Shown here piece by piece: positions 28,067 to 36,672 of a DNA stretch of 64,000 nucleotides; position 1 is the first letter of the stretch; the number at the start of each line of letters is the position of its first letter. The notes below the pieces were generated by a model. That model was given only the letters and a program-made list of their open reading frames with translations, searched no databases and was not told the DNA's origin. A program made the position numbers and the translations under genes. Source of the DNA: JAWWPG01 sp963820035 (GTDB lineage Bacteria > Actinomycetota > Actinomycetes > Propionibacteriales > Nocardioidaceae); the NCBI GenBank assembly GCA_963820035.1, contig CAWFYK010000005.1, positions 508,034 to 572,033 on the forward strand. The letters run 5' to 3'.

Positions 28067-28865
28067 CCTGCACCACCAGCTTCTGACGACCAGCACTCGT
28101 CAGCAGCCGGCCGGCCACGCAGGTCGCGGCGAGCCAGCCCGTCTGCACCACGAGGTCGGTCACGGCGGTCATCCCGGTGTCGTGCCCCGAGATCACGTTG
28201 ATCGGGGTCTGCAGGATCGACGGGAACGGCGTGCAGTACGCCAGCGTGTGCAGCCACGGCGGGAACAGCCCGACGGGAACATAGAGCCCGGCGAGGAACG
28301 CGCTCGTCACGAGGTAGACGGTCCGCACTCCGCGGGTGTCGAGCAACCAGAAGCCCAGGATGTTCACCGCATAACGGCAGTAGAACGAGATCGCGACGCC
28401 GACGATGATGCTGACGGTGCCCAACACGTAGGGAAGCAGCGTCGTGGGGAGCACCATCCCGACGGTCAGGGCGCCGATCAGCACGGACGGCAGTCCTCGC
28501 GGGATGAGCGTGTACGCCGCCCGCCCCAGGTCCTCGGCGAGGTGCCACGTCTGCAGGTCGACCGGGCGGGTGAAGTCGACGGCCACGTCCCCGGTGCGCA
28601 CGCGGTCGCCGATCTCGGCGTTCCCGCTCAGCTCGATGGCCCCGATGAGCCCTTGCGACAGCCAGACATACGCGCTGATCGTGCCGGTGGTGTATCCGCC
28701 CAGCGTGCCGCCGGCGCTCTCGACGGCGGCGAAGAGGATCGCGGCTCGGATGAACCCGAAGACCAGGTTGGTGGCGAGCCCCGCGAACATCGCCAGTCGG
28801 TAGTTCGCCTGCCGGGCGAACCCTGCGCGGACCAGCTTCAGGTAGGTCCTCAGGTCCGCACGCAC
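28059..28865 (-). CDS. ABC-2 exporter permease (COG4587 type)
   Basis: A 268-residue, six-span ABC-2 permease, first gene of the operon. It begins VRADLRTYLKLVRAGFARQA with an amphipathic lead helix, as usual for the group, and contains FLAGLYVPVGLFPPWLHTLA before the last spans. GTG at 28865 is the start. It is divergent from miaB, with about 110 bases between them. Confidence 0.85.
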   Translation of the reverse strand: MRADLRTYLKLVRAGFARQANYRLAMFAGLATNLVFGFIRAAILFAAVESAGGTLGGYTTGTISAYVWLSQGLIGAIELSGNAEIGDRVRTGDVAVDFTRPVDLQTWHLAEDLGRAAYTLIPRGLPSVLIGALTVGMVLPTTLLPYVLGTVSIIVGVAISFYCRYAVNILGFWLLDTRGVRTVYLVTSAFLAGLYVPVGLFPPWLHTLAYCTPFPSILQTPINVISGHDTGMTAVTDLVVQTGWLAATCVAGRLLTSAGRQKLVVQGG

Positions 28866-28975
28866 AATCGAGTGAACCTACTCGCCACCCGAGAGCGCGG
28901 CAACCTCGTTTCGGGCGCCCCGCGGCCGCGGCTGGTTCGCACCCGGGCGGCCGGCCGCCGTACCCTGGGCGCACG

Positions 28976-30475
28976 ATGACCAGCACACCGACCGCGACCC
29001 GCACCTACGACGTGCGCACCTACGGCTGCCAGATGAACGTGCACGACTCCGAGCGGCTCGCCGGCCTGCTCGAGGCGGCCGGCTATGTGCGCGCCGGCGA
29101 GCCCGGAGAGGCCGACGTCGTCGTCTTCAACACGTGTGCCGTAAGGGAGAACGCCGACAACAAGCTCTATGGCAACCTCAGCCACCTGGCTCCCGTCAAG
29201 GCGGCGCGACCCGACATGCAGATCGCCGTGGGCGGCTGTCTCGCGCAGAAGGACCGGGCCGAGATCACCCGCCGCGCGCCGTATGTCGACGTGGTCTTCG
29301 GCACGCACAACATCGGCTCCCTGCCGGTGCTGCTCGAACGCGCCCGGGTCGCTCAGGAGGCGCAGGTCGAGATCCTCGAGTCGCTCGACGTGTTCCCCTC
29401 GACGCTGCCCACCCGGCGGGAGTCCGCGTACGCCGCCTGGGTGGCGATCAGCGTCGGCTGCAACAACAGATGCACATTCTGCATCGTGCCGTCACTGCGC
29501 GGCACCGAACAGGACCGCAGGCCGGGTGACGTGCTCGCCGAGGTCGAGGCGCTTGTCGCCGAGGGAGTCGTGGAAGTGACGCTTCTCGGGCAGAACGTCA
29601 ACTCCTACGGCGTCGAGTTCGGCGACCGGCTCGCGTTCGGCAAGCTGCTCCGCGCCTGCGGCCGGATCGAGGGTCTCGAACGGGTCCGCTTCACGTCGCC
29701 GCACCCCCGCGACTTCACCGACGACGTCATCGCGGCGATGGCGGAGACGCCCACCGTGATGCCCCAGCTGCACATGCCTCTGCAGTCCGGGTCCGACTCG
29801 ATGCTCAAGGCGATGCGCCGCTCCTACCGCCGCGACCGCTACCTCGGCATCCTCGACCGGGTGCGCGAGGCGATGCCGGACGCCGCGATCACGACCGACA
29901 TCATCGTGGGGTTTCCCGGCGAGACCGAGGACGACTTCGCACAGACGCTCGATGTCGTCGAGCGGGCCCGCTTCAGCGGTGCCTTCACCTTCGTCTACTC
30001 CAAGCGGCCCGGCACGCCAGCGGCCGCGTTGCCCGACGAGGTGCCGGCCGACGTGATCAAGGACCGCTATCAGCGGCTCGTCGACCGGGTGAACCAGATC
30101 GCCTGGGAGGAGAACCAGCGGTTCGAGGGTCGTCAGGTCGAGGTGCTCGTGGCCGAGGGCGAGGGGCGCAAGGACGAGGCGACCCATCGGATGTCGGGCC
30201 GGGCGCGCGACAACCGGCTGGTCCACTTCACACCCGGTGACGCGGTGGTGCGGCCCGGAGACCTGGTCGTCGCGGAGGTCACCCGAGCGGCCCCGCACCA
30301 CCTGGTGGCAGACGGAAGGCTCCTGTCGGTACGCCGGACCCGGGCGGCCGACGCGTGGCAGTCCCGCCAGGACGCGACGCGTGACACCAGCGCACGCCGA
30401 TCGGCCGTCGGGCTGGGAATGCCGACGGTCGGCCCGCCGCTGCTCGTCGACGTCTCCTCGTCACGAGGCTGCTGA
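28976..30475 (+). CDS. miaB: tRNA-2-methylthio-N6-dimethylallyladenosine synthase MiaB
   Basis: A 499-residue radical-SAM methylthiotransferase that modifies A37 of tRNAs reading UNN codons. The N-terminal domain has TYGCQMNVHDSERLAGLLEA, NTCAVRENADNKLYGN and VGGCLAQK; the radical-SAM cysteines are C162, C166 and C169 in GCNNRCTFCIVPSLRGTEQD. A TRAM domain follows, then an unusual 45-residue basic tail (from RRTRAADAWQSRQDATRDTS). TACCCT ends 9 bases before the ATG, so the leader is almost absent. The usual partner miaA is not in the window. Confidence 0.95.
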   Translation: MTSTPTATRTYDVRTYGCQMNVHDSERLAGLLEAAGYVRAGEPGEADVVVFNTCAVRENADNKLYGNLSHLAPVKAARPDMQIAVGGCLAQKDRAEITRRAPYVDVVFGTHNIGSLPVLLERARVAQEAQVEILESLDVFPSTLPTRRESAYAAWVAISVGCNNRCTFCIVPSLRGTEQDRRPGDVLAEVEALVAEGVVEVTLLGQNVNSYGVEFGDRLAFGKLLRACGRIEGLERVRFTSPHPRDFTDDVIAAMAETPTVMPQLHMPLQSGSDSMLKAMRRSYRRDRYLGILDRVREAMPDAAITTDIIVGFPGETEDDFAQTLDVVERARFSGAFTFVYSKRPGTPAAALPDEVPADVIKDRYQRLVDRVNQIAWEENQRFEGRQVEVLVAEGEGRKDEATHRMSGRARDNRLVHFTPGDAVVRPGDLVVAEVTRAAPHHLVADGRLLSVRRTRAADAWQSRQDATRDTSARRSAVGLGMPTVGPPLLVDVSSSRGC

Positions 30476-30476
30476 G

Positions 30477-31868
30477 GTGTCCCGCCCGGACCTGTTGCAC
30501 GGAGTCAGCAGCACGCCGTACTGGCTGGACCACCCCACCCGGCCGGACGCTCGACCGCCGCTGGCCCGAGACACCACGGCCGATCTGCTCGTCGTGGGTG
30601 GCGGCTTCAGCGGACTTTGGACCGCGCTGCTCGCAAAGCGTGCCGATCCCGGCCGCGACGTCGTGCTGCTCGAGGCCGAGCGGATCGGCTGGGCGGCGAG
30701 CGGGCGCAACGGCGGCTTCTGCGCCGCGAGCCTCACGCACGGCGCCGCCAACGGCCGGGAGCGTTTTCCCGACGAGCTCGAGACACTCGACCGGCTCGGC
30801 GCCGACAACCTACGCGGGCTCCGTGCCGACGTCGAGCACTTCGCGATCGACTGCCACCTCGAGGCGGCCGGCGAGCTCGACGTCGCGACCGAGGAGCACC
30901 AGGTCGCGTGGCTGCGCGAGGCGGCGGCGCAGGACGGCGGCCAGTTCCTCGATGCCACTGAGGTACGCGCCGAGGTGGACTCGCCGACCTATCTCGCCGG
31001 CCTCTGGGACCGCGACGGAGCGGTGATGGTGCACCCGGCGAAGCTGGCCTGGGGGTTGGCGCGGGCGGCCGAGTCCCTGGGCGTGCGGATCCACGAGGGC
31101 ACTCGGGCGACCGGGATCGAGGCGGCCGGGCCGTCGTCGCGCCGGCGGATCCTCGTCGGCGCGGGGGAGCAGGTGGTCACGGCCCAGCAGGTCGCGCTCG
31201 GCACCAATGTCTTCCCGTCGTTGGTGAGACGAACCCGGCCCCTCGTCGTACCCGTCTACGACTACGCGATCGTGACCGAGCCACTCACCGGTGCGCAGCT
31301 CGGCGCGATCGGGTGGGCCAACCGGCAGGGGATCGGCGACGTCGCCAACCAGTTCCACTACTACCGGCTGACCCCCGACAACCGGATCCTGTTCGGCGGT
31401 TATGACGCGGTCTACCACTTCGGCGGTCGGGTGAAGCCGCGCTACGACACTCGGCGCGCGACGTTCGAGCTGCTCGCCGACCATCTCGATGCGACGTTCC
31501 CCCAGCTCGAGGGGGTCCGGCTCAGCCACGCCTGGGGCGGTGCCATCGACCTGTGCGGGCGGTTCTGCGCGTTCTTCGGCACGGCTTACGGCGGCCAGGT
31601 CGCCTATGCGGCCGGCTATACCGGGCTCGGCGTCGGCGCCACGAGGTTCGGCGGTCAGGTGATGCTCGACCTGCTCTCCGGAGTCGATACCGAGCGCACC
31701 GCCACCACGATGGTGCGCAGCAAGCCGCCGCCGTTCCCGCCGGAACCCTTTGCCTGGTTGGGCGTCCAGGCCACCCGAGCGTCGATCAAGGCCGCCGACC
31801 GCAACCAGGGACGCCGCAACCTGTGGCTACGCACTCTCGACCGCCTCGGCCTCGGCTTCGACTCCTGA
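30477..31868 (+). CDS. FAD-dependent oxidoreductase (DadA/GlcD-like, DAO superfamily)
   Basis: A 463-residue flavoprotein. The dinucleotide-binding motif LLVVGGGFSGLWTALLAKR is near residue 38, followed by GWAASGRNGGFCAASLTHG, which is typical of the DAO superfamily amine/amino-acid oxidases. The C-terminal FAD motif is HAWGGAIDLCGRFCAFFG then YAAGYTGLGVGATRFGGQ. Cytoplasmic; the substrate is probably an amine or N-methyl compound (family inference). GTG at 30477 is one base after the miaB stop, suggesting co-transcription. Repeat array 3 begins 6 bases after the stop. Confidence 0.88.
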   Translation: MSRPDLLHGVSSTPYWLDHPTRPDARPPLARDTTADLLVVGGGFSGLWTALLAKRADPGRDVVLLEAERIGWAASGRNGGFCAASLTHGAANGRERFPDELETLDRLGADNLRGLRADVEHFAIDCHLEAAGELDVATEEHQVAWLREAAAQDGGQFLDATEVRAEVDSPTYLAGLWDRDGAVMVHPAKLAWGLARAAESLGVRIHEGTRATGIEAAGPSSRRRILVGAGEQVVTAQQVALGTNVFPSLVRRTRPLVVPVYDYAIVTEPLTGAQLGAIGWANRQGIGDVANQFHYYRLTPDNRILFGGYDAVYHFGGRVKPRYDTRRATFELLADHLDATFPQLEGVRLSHAWGGAIDLCGRFCAFFGTAYGGQVAYAAGYTGLGVGATRFGGQVMLDLLSGVDTERTATTMVRSKPPPFPPEPFAWLGVQATRASIKAADRNQGRRNLWLRTLDRLGLGFDS

Positions 31869-31874
31869 CCCTCG

Positions 31875-31970
31875 ACGATCCGAGACTTTCGGCACCACCA
31901 TCCGAGAGTTTCGGCACGACGATCCGAGAGTTTCGGCACGACGATCCGAGAGTTTCGGCACGACGAATCG
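31875..31970 (+). repeat. 22-bp tandem repeat array 3 (four units and a partial, at the junction)
   Basis: Units start at 31875, 31897, 31919 and 31941, with a broken fifth from 31963. They match arrays 1 and 2 and contain ATCCGAGAGTTTCGG; the last two full units are identical. The orientation is again sense to the gene just upstream. Sequence after about 31,970 no longer resembles the actinobacterial half. Confidence 0.95.
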
Positions 31971-32060
31971 GCATGGCCGGGGAGGATGGTTGCTCCAGTC
32001 AGGCGGCTCACGGTGGTCTGGGCAGTGGGTCAGCGAAAATTCAGGACTGAGCAATGCCGA
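31971..32060. other. Probable chimeric junction between two genomes
   Basis: Upstream all genes are intact and actinobacterial; downstream all are alphaproteobacterial in character and mostly frameshifted. The exact breakpoint cannot be placed but lies between the broken repeat unit at 31,963 and the ATG at 32,054. Confidence 0.8.
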
Positions 32061-32130
32061 ATGACATCCCCGCGCAGCCGTTGCTGGTCGAAATCGCGAT
32101 CGAGCCGAAGTCGAAGGCCGGCCAGGCATG
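32054..32130 (+). pseudogene. EF-G domain III-like fragment
   Basis: From ATG 32054 the frame encodes MPNDIPAQPLLVEIAIEPKS followed by KA. PLLVEIAIEPKSKA is very close to the start of domain III of elongation factor G, but the rest of domain III is not recognisable in any frame. This is either a scrap of a fus-like gene or a coincidental match in a small accessory gene. Frameshifts nearby prevent a firm call. Confidence 0.3.
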
Positions 32131-32277
32131 GCTGGCACAAAATGGGTACGTGCTGGCACCTCGCGAGCCGTCGCGGGTCGGCGGCGAAGCTCTTCGCGCT
32201 GCCGATCACGTCGGATCATTCGGTCTGCGTTGCAAACCACTCGCTGCGCGTCGCGGTCGAGATCACTGGAGTCCGGC

Positions 32278-33231
32278 TTGTTTTGGCGTGACATTTTCCT
32301 GGCGGCGCTCGTTGCGCTCATTGCGATGAGCTTTTTGCCGTCGCTTCGGAGATCGCGGCGTCGCCCGGTCCGGCTCGATCCCAATCGGCCCTATCAGGTC
32401 TATACCCGGGACTTTGACGTGGAGATCAAGGCCGGCGATCTGGATGCGGTCCTGGCGGTTCTCCCCGATTCTGACAGGCGCTGGGCCGAACGCTTTCCAG
32501 AGGTCGATCCCATAGAGTTGTACGACCTCGAAAGAGACCTTGCGGCACGGCGTGCTGGCCTGGGGCCTGCCCAGCTGCAGGGCAGCTCCGCTCCTGGTGC
32601 TGATGATGCGATCGTGTCATTGCTCATCGATCATTCCGGATCAATGCGCGGACAGCCGATGCTGTTCGCAGCCAGGGCCGCGCTGGTCGCCTCCGATTTG
32701 CTCGATCGCCTCGGAGCAAAGCAGGAAGTGCTCGGCTTCACGACCTCGCGCTGGAAGGGCGGCCGGAGCCGGGAAAAATGGCTTAGCGACCGCCAGCCAT
32801 CTTATCCCGGACGGCTGAACGACCTGCTGCACATCGTCTATTGCAGCGCTGGCGAAAAGCTGAGCGCGCGATCCTGTGCCGCGATGCTTCGGCCCGAACT
32901 CATCAAGGAGAATATCGACGGCGAAGCCATCGAATGGGCGGCGTCGCGTTTGCGCCGACGCGAGGAAAGGCTGAAATGTCTGATCGTGCTGTGCGATGGC
33001 GCGCCGGTCGACGATTCCACACTGCACACGAATGGCGAGGGGTATCTGACCCGCCATTTGCGCCGCGTCACCGGCGAGATCGAGCAGGCCGGCGACATTC
33101 GGCTTGCGGCGATCGGCATCGGCCACCCGGTCGAGCCGTACTACGAGCAAGGCATCACCATCAGCTCTCCGGAAGAGCTGGAGCGCACCGTGGTTCAGCT
33201 CATCAACCGACTATTACACCCATCGCCTTGA
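32278..33231 (+). CDS. CobT-like VWA-domain protein with N-terminal membrane segment
   Basis: About 317 residues. A hydrophobic segment (FLAALVALIAMSFLP) is followed by a basic stretch and a VWA domain with a full MIDAS motif, LLIDHSGSMRGQP, then FTTSRWKGGRSREKWLS and LCDGAPVDDSTLHTNGEGYL. These closely resemble the C-terminal domain of the aerobic cobaltochelatase subunit CobT, but the long CobT N-terminal region is absent and no cobN or cobS is nearby. A membrane-anchored CobT relative, perhaps carried by a mobile element, is more likely than a cobalamin enzyme. The start is uncertain: TTG 32278 keeps the membrane segment, ATG 32326 removes part of it. Confidence 0.65.
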   Translation: MFWRDIFLAALVALIAMSFLPSLRRSRRRPVRLDPNRPYQVYTRDFDVEIKAGDLDAVLAVLPDSDRRWAERFPEVDPIELYDLERDLAARRAGLGPAQLQGSSAPGADDAIVSLLIDHSGSMRGQPMLFAARAALVASDLLDRLGAKQEVLGFTTSRWKGGRSREKWLSDRQPSYPGRLNDLLHIVYCSAGEKLSARSCAAMLRPELIKENIDGEAIEWAASRLRRREERLKCLIVLCDGAPVDDSTLHTNGEGYLTRHLRRVTGEIEQAGDIRLAAIGIGHPVEPYYEQGITISSPEELERTVVQLINRLLHPSP

Positions 33232-33613
33232 TGCGTTTGTTAGTGCAGTAACGAGAGCGGCGACCAAGGTGTAGAATCGACGGCTAGATAAAAGCGACGG
33301 TGTCGCTCCGTGCCGTCGAGGGTCGTAAGTGTTTGTCTGCACGCTGTTTTGGATGGCACTGTGACGGCACCATACAAAACGCCCCAGTGCCGCTTCAATG
33401 AAAAAGGTGTTTGGAATCAATATCCCGAGCGCCACCCATCGCAGCGTAGCAGTTTGCCGCGCGTGCTGGGCATGATCTCCGGCCATGATCGCATGGCTTG
33501 CTCTGCGCGATCGCGCTCAAGCTGCAGAGGAAGTGCGAGTTCGCAGCGCTGCAGCGTGACGTGGCGTGGACTTCGGCCGTTCTGCGGATGGGACGGGCTG
33601 CCACACTCGCGCC
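33232..33613. other. Intergenic stretch upstream of the recombinase module
   Basis: No supported gene. Open frames on both strands are short and unlike any family I recognise. AT content is somewhat higher than in flanking genes (33,240-33,420). Confidence 0.5.
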
Positions 33614-33851
33614 ATGGCTCCCTCTCACAAATCGCGGCCACGGCGTCCGTCGGACAGCGCGCCGCTTGACGATCTGTACGACTATGCGCGTGCGACCCGC
33701 TCGGCGGGCCGACGACGGGCAAGCCGCCTCGGTGACATGGACGGTGACCGACGACTGGCCCGAGGAGGTGCCGGTGACCGAGGCCGAGATCGAGGTATTC
33801 GAGGCCTGGTTCGGCGACCTGTTCGACGAATTGTTCTCGACACGCCATTGA
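33614..33851 (+). pseudogene. Small conserved protein paired with serine recombinase (frameshifted)
   Basis: ATG 33614 starts MAPSHKSRPRRPSDSAPLDD then LYDYARATRS; after one apparent inserted base near 33,705 the reading continues as ASVTWTVTDDWPEEVPVTEA and ends FGDLFDELFSTRH at 33851. Small acidic proteins of this pattern precede serine recombinase genes in alphaproteobacteria (from memory, not searched). The stop is 18 bases before the recombinase ATG, so they probably share a transcript. Function unknown. Confidence 0.55.
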
Positions 33852-33869
33852 GCTTAGGGGACGATCACC

Positions 33870-35545
33870 ATGACCACGCCGGTTCGCGCCGCCCTCTATC
33901 TGCGGGTCTCGACCGGCCGGCAGGCCGACAGCGATCTCTCCATCCCGGACCAGCGCCGCCAGGCGAAGGGCTATTGCGCATCGCGCGGCTGGGAGATCGT
34001 CGCCGACTATGTCGAGCCCGGCATGTCGGCGACCGACGACCGGCGGCCGCGAGTTCCAGCGCATGATCGACGCGGCGACGGCCAAGCCGCCGGCGTTCGA
34101 TGTGATCCTGGTCCACAGCTTCAGCCGCTTCTTCCGCGACCAGTTCCAGCTCGAGTTCTATGTCCGCCGGCTCGCCAAGAACGGCGTGCGGCTGGTCTCG
34201 ATCACCCAAGAGCTCGGCGACGATCCGATGAGCAACATGATCCGCCAGATCATGGCGCTGTTCGACGAGTACCAGTCCAAGGAGAACGCCAAGCACACGC
34301 TGCGGGCGATGAAGGAGAACGCCCGCCAGGGCTTCTGGAATGGCGCGTTGCCGCCGATCGGCTACCGCATCGTGGAGGCCGCCGAGCAGCGCGGCCATCG
34401 CACCAAGAAGACCCTGGAGATCGACCCCATCCAGGCCGAGACCGTGCGGCTGATCTTCCGCCTGGCGCGCGAGGGCGACGGCAGCTCGGGGCCGATGGGC
34501 GTCAAGTCGATCAGCCAAGCACCTGAACGCGGCCGGCATCCGCACCCGCGACGGCGGACGCTGGGGCGTCGGTGCCGTCCACAAGGTGCTGACCCGCACG
34601 ACCTATATCGGCCGGCACCGGTTCAACACCAGGTTCTGGAAGACCCGCGAGCGCAAGCCGGAGACCGAGGTCGTCGAAATGGCGGTGCCGCCGATTATCG
34701 ACGCGGCCGAGTTCGAGGCCGTGCAGGCGCTGCTCAAGACCCGCAGCCCGGCGCTGACGGCGCCGCGCATCGTCAGCGGCCCGACCCTCCTCACCGGCAT
34801 CTGCTTCTGCGCTGCCTGCGGCAGGGCGATGACGCTGCGCACCGGCAAGAGCGGCCGGTACCGGTACTACACTTGCTCGACCAAAGCGCGGCAGGGCGAG
34901 ACCGGCTGCACGGGCCGCACGGTGCCGATGGACAAGCTCGACACCCTCGTCGCCGACCACATCGAGCAACGCCTGTTACAGCCCAAGCGTCTCGAGCAGA
35001 TCCTGTCGCCCGTGCTCGACCGCCGCGAGGAGCGCGCCGAACGCCGGGCCGTCGCACATCGCCGAATTGCGCAAGCGCGCGGCCGAGGCGGAGGCCAAGC
35101 TCAAGCGGCTCTACGACGCGATCGAGAACGGCGTCGCCGACCTCGCCGACCCGATGCTGAAGGATCGCATCGCCGAGCTGAAGGCCGATCCGCGATCAGG
35201 CCCGCGCCGACGCGGAGCGGGCCGAGGAGTGCGATCGATCGCGCGGGACCGGCCATCACACCGCAGGCCCTCAAAACCTTCGCCAGGCCGGCCCGCAAGC
35301 GCATGCGGACCGAGGACGGCGGCTACCGCCGCGATCACCTGCGCGCGCTCGCTCAGCGCATCGAAGTGGACGCGAAAGAAGTTCGCATCATGGGGTCGAA
35401 GAGCGAACTCCTGCGCACGCTCGTCGCCGCTTCAAGCGCAAAAACGGCGGGTTTTGGCGTGCCCAGTTTTGTACCGAAGTGGCGCGCTCGAAGAGATTCG
35501 AACTCCCGACCCTCGGAATCGAAATCCGATGCTCTATCCAGCTGA
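33870..35545 (+). pseudogene. Large serine recombinase (resolvase/invertase family), frameshifted
   Basis: The order is that of a large serine recombinase: catalytic domain with the nucleophile in ALYLRVSTGRQADSDLSIPD and HSFSRFFRDQFQLEFYVRRL; recombinase domain (NGALPPIGYRIVEA, TRTTYIGRHRFNT); zinc ribbon with GICFCAACGRAMTLRTGKSG and YTCSTKARQGETGC; and a C-terminal coiled coil. Frameshifts near 34,045, 34,515, 35,050, 35,195 and 35,225 are each removed by deleting one base, so the original gene was probably intact. The final frame has no stop before the tRNA-Arg gene and runs into it on the opposite strand (stop at 35545). It probably catalyses integration of an element at or near that tRNA. 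Confidence 0.8.
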
Positions 35546-35556
35546 GCTACGAGCGC
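35483..35556 (-). tRNA. tRNA-Arg (anticodon TCG)
   Basis: On the minus strand the acceptor stem GCGCTCG (35550-35556) pairs with CGAGCGC (35484-35490). The D-arm is GCTCAGCTGGATAGAGC, the anticodon arm TCGGA-TTTCGAT-TCCGA with anticodon TCG, and the T-arm has TTCGAAT. The discriminator is G and CCA is not encoded. All arms fold canonically, with two G-U pairs in the T stem. The recombinase reading frame reaches into it from the other strand. Confidence 0.93.
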
Positions 35557-35607
35557 GTGCGAGGGGTCGATTATCAGACTTGGCCGGGCAGGGCCAGCGG
35601 CAGGAGC

Positions 35608-35866
35608 TCAGTAGCAGGGATGCCGGCGGCGGTCCTGGCCGATATAGGCGGCGGCGCTCTGGCGGCAGAGGATGGTGGAGGGACCGTCATAATAGGCGAA
35701 GGTGCCGGGCTGCGGGCCGGGGCCGTAATTGTGCAGGTAGCTGATCGGGTAGGGCAGTCCCCAATTGTGTAGATGGTGAGCGATTGTGGCGGGCATCGGC
35801 TAGGCCCGGCGCCAAGGTCGCGGCGGCCAGCAGGGCGGCGGCGATCAAAAACTTCGCTTTGGTCAT
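35608..35866 (-). pseudogene. Small secreted protein (frameshifted)
   Basis: ATG 35866 with a GGGAG site starts a signal peptide, MTKAKFLIAAALLAAATLAP, cleaved near ADA. After a shift near 35,795 the reading continues as ATIAHHLHNWGLPYPISYLH and ends CRQSAAAYIGQDRRRHPCY at 35608. The mature part is about 60 residues, rich in Tyr, His and Pro, with two cysteines. The family is not recognised. Confidence 0.6.
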
Positions 35867-36201
35867 TTCGATTCTCCCGGAAGTCCTGCCTGAAACTATA
35901 GCGATTTCGGGCCGGGCGGATAGCTGCTTGTGGACAGGAAAAAGCACGTTAAAACAATAAGATAGGAGGTGACCTCTAATTCGGTTGAAACCGCGCCTGT
36001 CTGGAATTTGGCCGATCTGATTTCCCGTATCGGAGAAAACGGTCGAAAAGCTGCGGAAAACCACCCTGACGCGCCCATTTTTGGCCTCAAGGGATGCTTA
36101 ACGAATTCCCAACACAGTCCGGCCAGAGTTCTGCTGTCTTGTATCGGTCACGCGACCGACTATCCCGCGTCTAACCACGGCTATCCGGTTCCCGATCGAC
36201 C
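35867..36201. other. Divergent intergenic region
   Basis: No firm gene. A GTG at 35969 preceded by AGGAGG opens a plus-strand frame (TSNSVETAPVWNLADLISRI, then GENGRKAAENHPDAPIFGLK) that could encode a short protein but runs past the next start without a clear end. Left uncalled. Confidence 0.4.
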
Positions 36202-36652
36202 ATGCGCATCACGTCCCTTGCCCTGCTGTCCCTCTCGGTTCTGGTCGCGACGCCGGCGCGCGCCGACCTGCATATCAGGCGCGATCACGGCGGATATGTC
36301 GAGGAGTACAAGGCCAAGTACCAGCGCATCCGCGACCGCAAGGAGCGCGTCATCATCGACGGCATCTGCAATTCGGCCTGCACGCTGGTGTTCGGCATCG
36401 TGCCGATGAACAAGATCTGCGTGACGCCGAGGGCGAGCCTCGGTTTCCACCAGGCCTATTACGACAAGGCCTTCACCTTCGGCATCAAGGTCACGAGTTC
36501 GGAAGGGACGTCGGACCTGATGTCCTATTATCCCGAACACCGTGAAGGACTGGATCCGCCGCAATGGCGGGCTCACCACCGAGATGAAGAAGATCAAGAA
36601 CGGCGGCGAGCTCTGGAAGATCGTCGATCCCTGTCCGGAAGAGTGGCGCTGA
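36202..36652 (+). pseudogene. Periplasmic ClpP/crotonase-like hypothetical protein (one frameshift)
   Basis: A signal peptide (MRITSLALLSLSVLVATPAR, cleavage after ARA) is followed by RKERVIIDGICNSACTLVFG and CVTPRASLGFHQAYYDKAF. The DGICNSACT element resembles the serine/cysteine region of ClpP-like secreted proteins found in rhizobia. An extra C near 36,535 breaks the frame; removing it gives YYPNTVKDWIRRNGGLTTEM and a stop at 36650-36652. Expected length is about 149 residues. Substrate and role unknown. Confidence 0.6.
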
Positions 36653-36672
36653 TCGCGCGACTTCCGCATCTC

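Noticed and set aside
35460..35772. Short proteins with ALEEIRTPDPRNRNP-type sequence
   Set aside because: These are translations of the tRNA-Arg gene.
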